The notes under the pieces are model-generated. The model was given only the letters and a program-made list of their open reading frames with translations, had not been told where the DNA came from and did no database searches. Shown in pieces: positions 34,227 through 44,285 of a stretch of DNA of 64,000 bases; position 1 is the first letter of the stretch; each line of letters starts with the position of its first letter. The translations under genes and the position numbers were made by a program. The stretch lies in contig NZ_CP022219.1 in assembly GCF_004114915.1 (NCBI RefSeq), positions 6,044,501 through 6,108,500 on the forward strand. Reading direction: 5' to 3'. Source of the DNA: Bradyrhizobium guangxiense. Lineage in GTDB: Bacteria > Pseudomonadota > Alphaproteobacteria > Rhizobiales > Xanthobacteraceae.

Positions 34227-36065
34227 TCATGCCACGGCGCGCTGGCGATACATGGCTTCGATCTCGGCCGCGTAGCGCTTGTTCACGAAGCCGCGCTTCA
34301 GCTTCATGGTGGGCGTCAGCTCCTCGTCCTCCGGCGTGAGCTGGCGCTCGATCAGGTGGAACTTCTTGACGGTCTCGACGCGGGCAAAATTGCCATTGAC
34401 CTGCTCGATCTCGCGACCGATCAGGTCCTGGATCTCCACTGCCCGGCACAGGCTCGCATAATTGGTGAAGGGAATGTCGTGATCCTGGGCGAATTTCTCG
34501 ACGTTCTCCTGATCGATCATGATGAGGCAGGTCAGATACGGCCGCTTGTCGCCGATCACGACGGCATCGGAGATATAGGGCGAGAATTTCAGCTGGTTCT
34601 CGATCTCGGACGGCGTGATGTTCTTGCCGCCGGAGGTGATGATGATGTCTTTCATCCGGTCGGTGATCCGGACGAAGCCCTCGTTGTCGATGGTGCCGAC
34701 GTCGCCGGTGTGCAGCCAGCCGCGGGAATCGATCGTCTCCGCGGTCTTCTCCGGCTGGTTGAGGTAGCCCATGAACAAGAAATCACCCCTGATCAGGATC
34801 TCGCCGTCGGGCGACAGCATGACCTCGCCCCAGGGCACCGCGGTGCCGACCGAGCCGAGCTTGATCCGTTCCGCCGGCATCATGGTGGCGACACCGCAAT
34901 TTTCGGTCTGGCCGTAGAGCTCGTGCATATCGATGCCGAGCGCGAGAAACCAGCGGATCAGCTCTGGTGCGATCGGCGCCGCGCCGGTGAAGGCGATGCG
35001 GCAGCGGTCGAGCCCAATCATGCGGCGGATGTTGCGGAACGCGGCCCGGTAGGCGATGGCATTGGCCATCCGCAACGACAGCGGCGGCGCCCTGCCCTCG
35101 AGCCGACAATCGACCATGCGGTAGCCGATCTCGATGGCGCGGCGATAGACCCATTGCTGCAGCGGCGTCGCGTCCTTGAGCGCGATGGTGATGGCGGAGT
35201 AGAATTTTTCCCAGATGCGCGGCACCGCGAGGAAAACCGTCGGCTGCACCTCGCGCAGATTGTCCGGCACCGTCTCCGGGCTCTCGGCGAAGTTCATCAC
35301 CGAGCCGAGCGCGACCGAGATGTAATAGCCGCCGACGCGCTCGGCGACGTGGCAGAGCGGCAAGAAGATCAGGCGGTCCTCGTGCTCCCGCGCCGGGATG
35401 AAGTCGTTGGCGTGCCGCATCTGGTGGGTGACGCTGCGGTTGGCGTGCATGGCGCCCTTGGGCGGGCCGGTCGTGCCGGACGTATAGACGAGGATGGCGA
35501 GATCGCCGGCGCTGCGGCTGTCAATCATCTCCGGCCACAGCGCCTCGCGGCCGACCATGTGATTGCGGCCGAGCGCGCGAAACTCGTCGAGCGACATCAC
35601 CATGTCGTCGGAGAAGCCGCTGAGGCCCTCCATGTCGAACACGATGATCTTCCGCAGGCTCGCGCAGCGGGCGCGGCAGGCGAGGATCTTGTCGAGCTGC
35701 TCCTCGTCCTCGGCGAAGATGACCTTCGTTCCAGAATCGTTGACGAGATATTCGACCTGGGACGATGCGTCGGTCGGATAGATGCCCGAGGAGACGCCGC
35801 CGGCGCACAGGACGCCCATGTCGGCATAAACCCATTCCGGGACGGCGTTGGCGACGATGGAGGCGACGTCGCCGGGCCTGAAGCCGACCGCGTGAAGCGC
35901 GTAGGCAACTTCCTTGGAGATCTCCAGCCACTCGCGCCAGCTCGTCGGCTGCCAGATGCCGAATTTCTTCTCGCGGATCGCCGGCCGGTCGCCCCGCGTC
36001 TCGGCGGCGCGCAAAAAGCTCTTTGCGATCGTATCAGCGACCGTCAGCACCGCAGGGCGGACCAT
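34227..36065 (-). CDS. AMP-forming acyl-CoA ligase (long-chain type)
   Basis: This 612-residue ANL-superfamily enzyme activates a carboxylic acid with ATP and joins it to CoA in the cytoplasm. Core motifs: LVYTSGTTGPPKGAMHANRS (phosphate loop), ELYGQTENCGVATMM, GWLHTGDVGTIDNEGFVRIT and RMKDIIITSGGKNITPSEIE. The size and GWLHTGD form match long-chain fatty-acid ligases. The ATG at 36065 has an AAGGAGGAG site. Its location between livF and livK suggests it activates the compound taken up by the importer. Confidence 0.9.
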   Translation of the reverse strand: MVRPAVLTVADTIAKSFLRAAETRGDRPAIREKKFGIWQPTSWREWLEISKEVAYALHAVGFRPGDVASIVANAVPEWVYADMGVLCAGGVSSGIYPTDASSQVEYLVNDSGTKVIFAEDEEQLDKILACRARCASLRKIIVFDMEGLSGFSDDMVMSLDEFRALGRNHMVGREALWPEMIDSRSAGDLAILVYTSGTTGPPKGAMHANRSVTHQMRHANDFIPAREHEDRLIFLPLCHVAERVGGYYISVALGSVMNFAESPETVPDNLREVQPTVFLAVPRIWEKFYSAITIALKDATPLQQWVYRRAIEIGYRMVDCRLEGRAPPLSLRMANAIAYRAAFRNIRRMIGLDRCRIAFTGAAPIAPELIRWFLALGIDMHELYGQTENCGVATMMPAERIKLGSVGTAVPWGEVMLSPDGEILIRGDFLFMGYLNQPEKTAETIDSRGWLHTGDVGTIDNEGFVRITDRMKDIIITSGGKNITPSEIENQLKFSPYISDAVVIGDKRPYLTCLIMIDQENVEKFAQDHDIPFTNYASLCRAVEIQDLIGREIEQVNGNFARVETVKKFHLIERQLTPEDEELTPTMKLKRGFVNKRYAAEIEAMYRQRAVA

Positions 36066-36159
36066 GCGCCTCTCCTCCTTGTCGCGTCCCCTCCGCTGCC
36101 TGCCTTGCCGGCGGTCTTTGCTTGCGGATGGGCAATCTCATCTTACTGCCAGCTTGTCC

Positions 36160-36948
36160 TCACCGCCACGTCTTCTTCTTTTTCCAGCGCCGCTCGCCGC
36201 GCGCGCCCGCTTCCTTGGCGCCAAGGTAGAACTCCTGGATGTCCTGGGAATGCATCAAGCGGTCGCAGCTGTCGTTCATCACGATACGGCCGATCTCCAG
36301 CACATAGCCGTAATGCGCCGTCTCCAGCGCCACCTTGGCGTTCTGCTCGACCAGCAGGATCGACATGCCCTGCTCCTCGTTGACGCGGCGGATGATGGTG
36401 AAGATCTCCTTCACCAGCAGTGGCGACAGGCCGAGCGAGGGCTCGTCGAGCAGGAGCAGCGTCGGCCGGTTCATCAGGGCGCGGCCGATCGCGAGCATCT
36501 GCTGCTCGCCGCCGGAGAGCTGGCCGGCCGGCTGGTTGATCCGTTCCTTCAGGCGGGGAAAATAGCCGTAGACCCGCTCGAGATCCTCCGCCACGCCGTC
36601 GCGGTCCTTGCGCGGATAGGCGCCCATCATCAGGTTCTCGCGCACCGAGAGGAATGGGAACACCTCGCGCCCCTCCGGCACATGGCTGAGGCCGAGCCGC
36701 ACGATCCGGTCGGCCTCCATGCGCTGGATCGGCCTGCCCAGGAATTCGATCGAGCCCTTCTGCGGATCGAGAATGCCGGAGATGGTCTTCAGCACCGTGG
36801 TCTTGCCGGCGCCGTTGGCCCCGAGCAGCGTGACGATGCGGCCGCGCGGCACTTCCAGCGAGATGCCGCGGATCGCCATGATCGGCCCGTAATAGCTCTC
36901 GATGTTGGAGAGTTTCAGGATGACGTCGGGTATCGTCGCGGCATCCAT
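36160..36948 (-). CDS. livF: Branched-chain-type ABC importer ATPase LivF
   Basis: The 262-residue ATPase has Walker A LLGANGAGKTTVLKTIS, signature LSGGEQQMLAIGRALM and Walker B LLLLDEPSLGLSP. A basic tail (RRWKKKKTWR) is longer than in typical LivF. Four bases separate it from the LivG stop. It pairs with LivG under the LivH/LivM channel. Confidence 0.92.
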   Translation of the reverse strand: MDAATIPDVILKLSNIESYYGPIMAIRGISLEVPRGRIVTLLGANGAGKTTVLKTISGILDPQKGSIEFLGRPIQRMEADRIVRLGLSHVPEGREVFPFLSVRENLMMGAYPRKDRDGVAEDLERVYGYFPRLKERINQPAGQLSGGEQQMLAIGRALMNRPTLLLLDEPSLGLSPLLVKEIFTIIRRVNEEQGMSILLVEQNAKVALETAHYGYVLEIGRIVMNDSCDRLMHSQDIQEFYLGAKEAGARGERRWKKKKTWR

Positions 36949-36952
36949 CGGG

Positions 36953-37711
36953 TCAGGCTCCCAGATACGCGGCGACGACGTCGGGGTGCTGCTGCACTTC
37001 GGCGGGCGACCCCATCGCCAGCACCCTTCCGTAGTTCAGTGCGATGACGCGGTCCGAGACGCGATTGACCAGCGACATGTCGTGCTCGACCATCAGCACG
37101 GTGACGCCGAGCTCGCTCTTCATGTCGCGGATCCAGAACGACATGTCGTCGGTCTCCTCGACATTGAGCCCGGAGGACGGCTCGTCGAGCAGGATCAGCT
37201 TCGGCTCCGTGCACAATGCGCGCGCCAGCTCGATCACCTTGCGCACGCCGTAAGGCAGGCCGGAGATCAGCTTATCGCGATAGGGTTCGAGATCGAGGAA
37301 TTCGATCACCTGTTCGACCCTGCGGCGGTGTACCTTCTCGTTGGCCCGCACGCTCGGCAGGAACAAGAGCTCCTGCCACAGCTGCGTGGTCGAATGCCGA
37401 TGGCGGCCGACCAGGAGATTGGAGAGCACGGTCGCATTCTCGAACAGTTCGATGTTCTGGAAGGTCCGTGCGATGCCGAGCTTGGCGATGTCATAGGGCG
37501 GCTCTTCCGTGATGTCCTGATCCTCGAAGAAGATGCGCCCGGAAGTCGGCCGGTAGATCCGCGAGATCAGGTTGAAGATCGAGCTCTTGCCCGCGCCGTT
37601 CGGCCCGATGATCGACAGGATCTCGCCCTTCTCGACCGCGAAGGACACCGCGTCGACCGCCTTGAGGCCTCCGAAGTGCAGCGACAGGTTCTCGGCGCGG
37701 AAATAGCTCAT
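36953..37711 (-). CDS. livG: Branched-chain-type ABC importer ATPase LivG
   Basis: The 252-residue ATPase has Walker [17 protein letters not shown], a degenerate signature ([19 protein letters not shown]) usual for LivG, and Walker [13 protein letters not shown], with the C-terminal LivG tail ([14 protein letters not shown]). The ATG at 37711 overlaps the LivM stop by 4 bp. Confidence 0.92.
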   Translation of the reverse strand: MSYFRAENLSLHFGGLKAVDAVSFAVEKGEILSIIGPNGAGKSSIFNLISRIYRPTSGRIFFEDQDITEEPPYDIAKLGIARTFQNIELFENATVLSNLLVGRHRHSTTQLWQELLFLPSVRANEKVHRRRVEQVIEFLDLEPYRDKLISGLPYGVRKVIELARALCTEPKLILLDEPSSGLNVEETDDMSFWIRDMKSELGVTVLMVEHDMSLVNRVSDRVIALNYGRVLAMGSPAEVQQHPDVVAAYLGA

Positions 37712-38859
37712 CGATTCCGCTCCGACTTCACGTAGATCTTCTGCCGCTTGAAGGTGGCGCGCTTGTAGAGCGGGAACAGCTGGAAGAAGAGCTTGATCTT
37801 GAGCCAGCGGCCGTACAGCCCGAGCGGCTCCAACAGCACGAACAGCACGATGATGATGCCGTAGATCGCGCCCTTGAGGCCGTTGAGCGAAGCGAAGGCC
37901 GCGACGCTCGACTTGATGCTTCCTGCGGCGGCCGGGCCGGCACCGAAGGTCGACGCGACACCGGCGATCATGCCGGGCATGTCGTCCTTCAGATAGGTCA
38001 AGAACGGATCGATCATCACGATGAAGATCGCGCCCAGCACCGCACCGTGCAGGCTGAACGTGCCGCCGATCAGGATCACGATGATGAACTCGATCGAGAG
38101 CTGCAGCGTGAACATCTCCGGCGAGATGAAGGAGAGCTTGTGCGCGAACAGCACGCCGGCAAAGCCGGTGATCGCCGCCGAGATCGCAAAGGACTTCACC
38201 TTGTAGAGCGCCACGTTGACGCCCATGCTGCGCGCCGCGGTCTCGCTGTCGCGGATCGCGACGAAGGCCCGTCCGGTCGGCGAGCGCAGCAGATTGAGCG
38301 TGCCGACGATGGTCAGCACCAGCACGGCAAGGCAGAGATAATAGAAGGTCGGGCTGTCGCGCGGCACCGTGACGCCGAGCAGCGACAGCGTCTTGACCCG
38401 CATGCCCTCGTTGCCGTTGGTGACGCTCTCCCAGCGCGCCAGGATCTCCTCGACGATCAGGGCAAAGGAGATGGTGGCGATGACGAGGTAGATGCCGGTC
38501 AGCCGCAGGGCGGGAAAGCCGACCATCGCGCCGATGATGCCGGTCAAGACGCCGGCGGCGAGGAAGTAGACCGGGAACGGCACATTGTATTTCTGCAAAT
38601 ACGCCGCCGTGTAGGCGCCGATGGCGAGGAACGCGGCATGCCCGAGGGAGGCCTGGCCGGTAAAGCCCGTGAGGATCAGCAGCGCGACGCCGACGGTCGC
38701 ATAGATGCAGACGAAGACCAGCTGGCTCATCAGATAGCTGGAGAGCACATAGGGCGCGATCAGCAGCAGCGCGAGCAGGATGCCGTACGAGACCAGATAG
38801 CCCGAATGCGGGAACAGCTTGATGTCGTCCTCGTAGTCGGTCTTGAACAGGAAGCGCAT
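37708..38859 (-). CDS. livM: Branched-chain-type ABC importer permease LivM
   Basis: The 383-residue permease starts at MRFLFKTDYEDDIKLFP (38859) and has about ten hydrophobic segments with the family motif GFTGQASLGHAAFLAIGAYT. The EAA-like stretch is FVAIRDSETAARSMGVNVAL. The longer frame that runs to 39996 overlaps livH out of frame and is not real. Five bases separate it from livH. Confidence 0.92.
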   Translation of the reverse strand: MRFLFKTDYEDDIKLFPHSGYLVSYGILLALLLIAPYVLSSYLMSQLVFVCIYATVGVALLILTGFTGQASLGHAAFLAIGAYTAAYLQKYNVPFPVYFLAAGVLTGIIGAMVGFPALRLTGIYLVIATISFALIVEEILARWESVTNGNEGMRVKTLSLLGVTVPRDSPTFYYLCLAVLVLTIVGTLNLLRSPTGRAFVAIRDSETAARSMGVNVALYKVKSFAISAAITGFAGVLFAHKLSFISPEMFTLQLSIEFIIVILIGGTFSLHGAVLGAIFIVMIDPFLTYLKDDMPGMIAGVASTFGAGPAAAGSIKSSVAAFASLNGLKGAIYGIIIVLFVLLEPLGLYGRWLKIKLFFQLFPLYKRATFKRQKIYVKSERNR

Positions 38860-38864
38860 GGCGT

Positions 38865-39740
38865 TCAGACCTTCTTGCGGACGTGGTGGCCGAACAGGCC
38901 TTCGGGCTTCAGCAGCAACACGGTGAGCAGCACGATATAGGGCGCGACGTCCTTCCAGCCCTCGGGCAGGTAGAAGCCGGCCATGCTCTCGATCACGCCG
39001 ATCAGAACGCCTCCGACCACGGCGCCCGGGATCGAGCCGAAGCCGCCGAGCACCGCGGCCGGAAACGCCTTCAGGCCAAGCACGAGACCGACATTGGAAT
39101 GAATGAAGGTGATCGGCGCCAGCAGCACGCCGGCACAGGTCGCGACCGCCGCGCTGATCGCCCAGACGACCGACACCACGCGCTTGACCGGAATGCCCAT
39201 GTAATAGGCGGCGAGCATGTTCTCGGAGCTGGCGCGCATCGCAGTGCCGAGCGTGGTCTTGTTGAAGAACAGCCAGAGCAGTGTGCACAGGATCATCGTC
39301 GCCGCGATCACCGACAGCTTGTCGTAGGCGAGCACCAGCGACCCGATGCGGAGCACGCCCTGGCTGAACGGCGTCTCGATCTTCAGATCGTCGGTGCCCC
39401 AGATCATGCCGGCGATCGAGCGCAGGAAATAACCGAGGCCGATGGTCGCCATGATGACGGAGAATTGCGGATAGCCGAGGATCGGCCGCACCACCACGCG
39501 TTCCGCCAGCATGCCGAACAGCGCCATCGCGGTCACCGCGCCGGCAAAGCCGACCCAGTAGTTCAGACCCATCATGCCGATGAAGGTGAAGGCGAAGAAG
39601 CCGCCGAGCATCATCAGATCGCCCTGGGCGAAATTGACGACCTCGGTGGCCTTGTAGACGAGCACGAAGCCGAGCGCGATCAGGCCGTAGACGCAGCCGA
39701 GCGCGACACCGCTGACCAGCTGCTGAACGAAATCCAGCAT
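38865..39740 (-). CDS. livH: Branched-chain-type ABC importer permease LivH
   Basis: The 291-residue permease starts MLDFVQQLVSGVALGCVYGL (39740), with LVYKATEVVNFAQGDLMMLG and GTAMRASSENMLAAYYMGIP typical of LivH. It is the first gene of the livH-livM-livG-livF-ligase-livK operon, so the promoter should lie in 39741-40016. The frame above 39740 is unconserved. Confidence 0.92.
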   Translation of the reverse strand: MLDFVQQLVSGVALGCVYGLIALGFVLVYKATEVVNFAQGDLMMLGGFFAFTFIGMMGLNYWVGFAGAVTAMALFGMLAERVVVRPILGYPQFSVIMATIGLGYFLRSIAGMIWGTDDLKIETPFSQGVLRIGSLVLAYDKLSVIAATMILCTLLWLFFNKTTLGTAMRASSENMLAAYYMGIPVKRVVSVVWAISAAVATCAGVLLAPITFIHSNVGLVLGLKAFPAAVLGGFGSIPGAVVGGVLIGVIESMAGFYLPEGWKDVAPYIVLLTVLLLKPEGLFGHHVRKKV

Positions 39741-39886
39741 TGACGCGCGTCCTCCCGATACAACCGGCGGTTCTTTTCGACCGCCTTGCCGTATCTTGTG
39801 TCCAGTCGCTACGCAGTCGTTTCGCCGCGTTAGCGCCATTTGTCCGGAACCAATTCAGCCTGAACCGCCCAGCGCTGTCAACAAAC

Positions 39887-39908
39887 GGTGACTTGTTAAG
39901 GTGACTTG
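39887..39908. promoter_or_regulatory. Possible operator upstream of livH (GGTGACTTG direct repeat)
   Basis: GGTGACTTG occurs at 39887-39895 and again at 39900-39908, 147 bp before the livH start and 109 bp before the divergent exporter ATPase. Either gene set could be controlled from it. Only the repetition supports this. Confidence 0.25.
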
Positions 39909-40016
39909 CCTTTAGTCCAATCCGGATGACGGGATTTGCGCCAGCGCGATTCACGGTGCCGAAACATCTTCGGGTCATGGTCGCAGGGCGATGCAAAACC
40001 GGATGGTGTGACCGTC

Positions 40017-40766
40017 ATGAAGCCGGACAGCTCGGCGCTGGAAGTTAAGGGGTTAACGAAGCGTTTTGACCGTCTGGCGGTCGACAGCCTCGATCTCACC
40101 ATCCACGCCGGCGAATTCTACGCGCTGGTGGGTCCCAACGGCGCCGGCAAGACCACCAGCTTGCGCATGGTTGCGGGCCTGCTGCGCCCCGATGCCGGCA
40201 GCGTCTCGATCTTCGGCATCGATGCGCTGCAAGACCCGGTCGCCGCCAAGCAGGTGATGGCGTGGGTGTCCGACGAGCCGATGATCTACGACAAGCTGAC
40301 CCCGCTCGAATATCTCGAATTCGTCGCCGGCTTGTGGGGCATCGCGCCGTCGGTCTCGGAGCCGGCCGCGCAGGACCTACTCGATTCGCTCGGCCTCGCA
40401 CCGCACCGGCACGAGCGCTGCGAGGGCTTTTCCAAGGGCATGCGCCAGAAAGTGGCGCTCGCCGGCGCGCTGGTGCACGATCCCCGCCTCATCATCCTCG
40501 AGGAGCCGCTGACCGGGCTCGATGCCGTCTCGGCCCGCCATGTGAAGGGCCTGCTTGGCGAGCGGGTCCGCGCCGGCGGCACCGTCATCATGACCACGCA
40601 TATTCTCGAGGTCGCCGAGCGCATGGCCGACCGCATCGGCGTGATCGCCTCGGGGCGCTTGGTGGCCGAAGGCACGCTGACCGAATTGCGCCAGCAGAAC
40701 GGCCATGCCGACACCAGCCTGGAGGATCTCTTCATCGCGCTGGTGACGCTTCCGGAAGCCGCATGA
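40017..40766 (+). CDS. ABC exporter ATP-binding protein
   Basis: The 249-residue ATPase has Walker A LVGPNGAGKTTSLRM, signature GFSKGMRQKVALAGALVHDP and Walker B LIILEEPLTGLD (Glu before Glu-Pro replaces the usual Asp). It is of the ABC-2 exporter class. The start is placed at 40017 (MKPDSSALEVKGLTKRF). Its stop overlaps the permease start by ATGA, so the two form a complex. Cargo is unknown. Confidence 0.9.
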   Translation: MKPDSSALEVKGLTKRFDRLAVDSLDLTIHAGEFYALVGPNGAGKTTSLRMVAGLLRPDAGSVSIFGIDALQDPVAAKQVMAWVSDEPMIYDKLTPLEYLEFVAGLWGIAPSVSEPAAQDLLDSLGLAPHRHERCEGFSKGMRQKVALAGALVHDPRLIILEEPLTGLDAVSARHVKGLLGERVRAGGTVIMTTHILEVAERMADRIGVIASGRLVAEGTLTELRQQNGHADTSLEDLFIALVTLPEAA

Positions 40767-42292
40767 GCTCGGCGACCGCGCTTTCCTGGTTTGCCCGCCA
40801 CGAGCTCCGGCTCGCCTGGCGCGAATGGTTCGCCATGATGACCGGCGGACGGCGCAAGCGGACGCGCGCCGCAATCATCGGCATAGTCTGCTTCGCCGCG
40901 CTGCTGCACCTGCCGGCCTGGGCGGTGATCGGCCGCTTCGCCGACCTGCAGCTGCCTTTGGACAAATCCGCGCTGATCGTGATCACGGCGACGATCTTCC
41001 TGGCCTGGACCCTGATGCTGTCGCAGGCGATCGAGTCGGTGACGCGGGTGTTCTACGCCCGCGCCGATCTCGACCTGATCATGTCCTCGCCTGCGCGGCT
41101 CGCCAATCTGTTCTCGGTCCGCATCGCCGCGATCGCACTGACCGTCACCGCGATGGCGCTCCTGTTCTCGACGCCCTTCATCGACGTGCTCGTGATCGGC
41201 GGCGGCGCGCGCTGGCTCGCGGCGTTCGGGGTGGTCGCCGCCATGGGCCTGTCGGCCGCGGCGATCGCGATCGCCGCCACCATCCTGTTGTTTCGCCTGA
41301 TCGGCCCGGCGCGAACGCGCCTCATCGCCCAGATCCTCGCCGCGATCATCGGCGCCGGCTTCGTGATCGCGCTCCAGGTCGCCGCGATTATGTCCTACGG
41401 CACACTGTCGCGCTTCACCCTTTTGACCTCCGGGACCGCGGCCGCCTACGCGCCCGATGTCGGCAGCATCTGGTGGTGGCCGGCGCGGGCTGTGATGGGC
41501 GACAGCGAGGCGCTGCTGCTGCTCCTGGCGCTCGCTTTGGTCCTGCTCGGAAGCGTCATGGCGATCTTCTCGCACCGCTTCGCCGACACGGCGATCGATG
41601 CCGCGGCCTATGGCGGCTCCGGCAGCAGGCGGGCGAAGGAGCGCCCGTTCCGCGCCGGCTCGCGGCAGCAGGCGCTGCGGCGCAAGGAATTTTCGCTGCT
41701 GTGGCGCGATCCCTGGCTGATCTCCCAGACCCTGATGCAGCTGCTTTACCTGGTGCCGCCGGCGCTGTTGCTCTGGCGCAATTTTGCCGACAGCGCCGCG
41801 GCGCTGACGCTGATCACGCCCGTCATCGTGATGGCGGCCGGACAGCTCGCCGGTGGGCTCGCCTGGCTGACGATCTCGGGCGAGGACGCCCCCGACCTGG
41901 TCGCCACCGCGCCGCTGACGCCGTCCAGCGTCATTCGTGCCAAGACCGAGGTAGTGCTGATCGCGATCGCCGTGATCTTCTGCCCGCTGGTCGCGGCGCT
42001 GGCGTTCGCCTCGCCCTCCCAGGCTGCGATCAGTGCCGCCGCGATCATCATCAGCGCAGCCTCCGCGACCGCGATCCAGCTCTGGTTCCGGGTGCAGGCC
42101 CGGCGCAGCCAATTCCGACGCCGGCAAACCTCGTCGCGGCTGGCGACCATTGCCGAGGCCTTCTCCTCGATCGGCTGGGCCGCCAGCGCCGCCCTGCTGC
42201 TCGCCTTGCCAATCGCCGGCCTGATCAGCGGCCTGATCACCGCAGGGCTCGTCGCGGTCACCTGGAAGTTCAGCCCAAAACGCGAGCCATAG
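40763..42292 (+). CDS. ABC exporter permease
   Basis: The 509-residue membrane protein starts MSSATALSWFARHELRLAWR. It has about twelve hydrophobic segments in two halves, split by a basic cytoplasmic region around GSGSRRAKERPFRAGSRQQA. It is encoded immediately after, and coupled to, the ATPase. This large two-half permease differs from short ABC-2 permeases, and I cannot name a substrate. Confidence 0.8.
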   Translation: MSSATALSWFARHELRLAWREWFAMMTGGRRKRTRAAIIGIVCFAALLHLPAWAVIGRFADLQLPLDKSALIVITATIFLAWTLMLSQAIESVTRVFYARADLDLIMSSPARLANLFSVRIAAIALTVTAMALLFSTPFIDVLVIGGGARWLAAFGVVAAMGLSAAAIAIAATILLFRLIGPARTRLIAQILAAIIGAGFVIALQVAAIMSYGTLSRFTLLTSGTAAAYAPDVGSIWWWPARAVMGDSEALLLLLALALVLLGSVMAIFSHRFADTAIDAAAYGGSGSRRAKERPFRAGSRQQALRRKEFSLLWRDPWLISQTLMQLLYLVPPALLLWRNFADSAAALTLITPVIVMAAGQLAGGLAWLTISGEDAPDLVATAPLTPSSVIRAKTEVVLIAIAVIFCPLVAALAFASPSQAAISAAAIIISAASATAIQLWFRVQARRSQFRRRQTSSRLATIAEAFSSIGWAASAALLLALPIAGLISGLITAGLVAVTWKFSPKREP

Positions 42293-42383
42293 GTGCGACA
42301 CTGACGCGCTGTTGATCCCGCCCCATTGGCGAGGCGCTGCATTGCACGCTAGACTTCGCCGTGAAGTCATCGGGGACGGATCG

Positions 42384-43196
42384 ATGCGGCGACTGGTTTC
42401 GGCGGCTCTGGCGCTGTTCGGCGCATTCCTGACCCCTGCCCTCGCCCAGCAGCCCCAGCGCAGCGAATGCCTGGCGATGGCCAATGCGGCTCCGCAGGTC
42501 ATGCCGGTCGCGTTCCGGCCGGCCGCCGGCTCCGCCGAGGTCGAGATCACCTATGCCGGCCATTCCACCTACTACATCGACACGCCCGGCGGCTTGCGCA
42601 TCGCCACCGACTACAGCGGCGCCTATCAGGTCGGCCGGCTGCCCGACGTCGTCACCATGAACCGCGCCCACAGCACCCACTACACTCTGTTTCCGGACAG
42701 GCGCATTCCCCACGTGCTGCATGGCTGGAGCGAGGACGGCAAGCCGGCGATCGTGTCGGAGCGCATCGGCGATACCTTCGTCCGCAACGTCACCACCGAT
42801 ATCCGCCGCTATTTCGGCGATGATGCCGGCGCCGACATGATCCGCGACGGCAATTCGATCTTCATCTTCGAGGTCGCGGGCCTCTGCATCGGCCATCTGG
42901 GCCACCTCCATCACAAGCTCGACGATAGCCATTTCGCCCAGATTGGGCGGCTCGACATCGTGATGGTGCCGATCGACGGCACCTACACCATGTCGCTCGA
43001 AGGCATATCGGACATCACCAAGCGCTTGCGCGCCTCGGTGGTGCTGCCGATGCACCGCTTCGCCACCCCGCTCGACGACTTCATGCGCCGCATCGGCCAG
43101 CAGTTCGAGATCGACCGGCGCATCGATCGCTCGTTCCGGATGTCGCGGGATACGCTGCCGACCAAGCCGACGGTGATCATCCTCGACGGCGTCTGA
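42384..43196 (+). CDS. Exported metallo-beta-lactamase-fold hydrolase
   Basis: The 270-residue protein has signal peptide MRRLVSAALALFGAFLTPAL and a beta-lactamase-like fold resembling UlaG-type hydrolases: ITYAGHSTYYIDTPGGLRIA, VVTMNRAHSTHYT, LCIGHLGHLHHKLDD and VVLPMHRFATP supply candidate His metal ligands. It is probably periplasmic. The start at 42384 follows a GGGGACGGA site. It is not clearly linked to the exporter upstream. The substrate is unknown. Confidence 0.75.
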   Translation: MRRLVSAALALFGAFLTPALAQQPQRSECLAMANAAPQVMPVAFRPAAGSAEVEITYAGHSTYYIDTPGGLRIATDYSGAYQVGRLPDVVTMNRAHSTHYTLFPDRRIPHVLHGWSEDGKPAIVSERIGDTFVRNVTTDIRRYFGDDAGADMIRDGNSIFIFEVAGLCIGHLGHLHHKLDDSHFAQIGRLDIVMVPIDGTYTMSLEGISDITKRLRASVVLPMHRFATPLDDFMRRIGQQFEIDRRIDRSFRMSRDTLPTKPTVIILDGV

Positions 43197-43266
43197 GGCG
43201 CGAAACCGGAACGCATCAACCTCCTCCGACTTGGTTGCTTCGAGATCGTCTTCGATCGGAGCAATC

Positions 43267-44211
43267 ATGAGCAGAAGGTTCCTGGTCATCGGCGCGTTCG
43301 CCGCCATCTATTTGCTGTGGGGTTCCACCTACTTCGCCATCACGTTGGGCCTGAAATCGATTCCGCCGTTTCTGCTGATGGCGTTGCGTTCGTTCTGTGG
43401 TGGCATCGTGTTACTGGCGATGAGCGGCCGGCAGATTGCGAATGTATCGTTGCAGACCTGGGCGACGGCGTGCCTGTGCGGGCTGCTCTTCTTTGTCGGC
43501 TGCCACGGCGTGCTCGCCTTCGCGCAGCAATCGGTTCCTTCGGGCGTGGCAGCCATCGTGCTCGCAACGATCCCGTTCTGGATCCTGCTGATCGACCCCT
43601 TGTCCCCCGGCGATCAGCGAGCCAAGCCCGCAGCCCTTCTTGCGCTGGTGCCGGGTTTCTTCGGCGTCGGCCTCGTGGCATGGCAAAATGTCGAGCAGGC
43701 CGGCATCAGCATTCTTCCCATCGTCTGGCTGCTGGCTGCGGCCTTGTCATGGTCGGCCGGGACCGTCCTGTCCCGAAACATGGCGAGCGAGACGTCCGCG
43801 ATCCCGCTGTCGGGCATGCAGCTTTCGATCGGCGGGATCGTCTTGTTCGCGATCAGCTGGCTGGCGGGCGAGATCGAAACCTTCAGCCCGGGCGACGTCT
43901 CGCCAACTTCGCTTGCAGCGGTGCTTTGGCTGATCGTTTCGGGCAGTGTGATCGGATTCGTCGCCTACAATTGGCTATTGGAGAACGTCTCGACCTCGCT
44001 GGTATCGACCTACACGTTCGTCAATCCGGTGATCGCGGTGCTGCTCGGAACCGTCGTGCTCGGCGAGCCGTTCTCACGCATGATGATGCTGGGCACGAGC
44101 CTCGTCATCGTCTCCGTCATCGTCATTTGGTGGGCGGAACGTTCAGGGAGCAGGCAGACGAAAGACAGTGCCGACACGAGTATGGCGCGTCTGTCCCCGC
44201 GCAAGATCTGA
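43267..44211 (+). CDS. EamA/DMT-family exporter (YedA-like)
   Basis: The 314-residue protein has ten hydrophobic segments in two EamA repeats; the first begins FAAIYLLWGSTYFAITLGLK and the second ends TYTFVNPVIAVLLGTVVLGE. Members export amino acids or other metabolites. The ATG at 43267 lies six bases past a GGAG site. Confidence 0.85.
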   Translation: MSRRFLVIGAFAAIYLLWGSTYFAITLGLKSIPPFLLMALRSFCGGIVLLAMSGRQIANVSLQTWATACLCGLLFFVGCHGVLAFAQQSVPSGVAAIVLATIPFWILLIDPLSPGDQRAKPAALLALVPGFFGVGLVAWQNVEQAGISILPIVWLLAAALSWSAGTVLSRNMASETSAIPLSGMQLSIGGIVLFAISWLAGEIETFSPGDVSPTSLAAVLWLIVSGSVIGFVAYNWLLENVSTSLVSTYTFVNPVIAVLLGTVVLGEPFSRMMMLGTSLVIVSVIVIWWAERSGSRQTKDSADTSMARLSPRKI

Positions 44212-44285
44212 CGATCGCCGACGGCAATTTTCTCCAAGTCCTCCGCGGGCCGGCCGTGCTGATCTCGCCATGACAGGAGATTGCC

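Noticed and set aside
37708..39996. 762-codon minus-strand frame covering livM and livH
   Set aside because: Only its C-terminal 383 residues match LivM. The upstream half overlaps livH in another frame and is Arg/Ala-rich nonsense.
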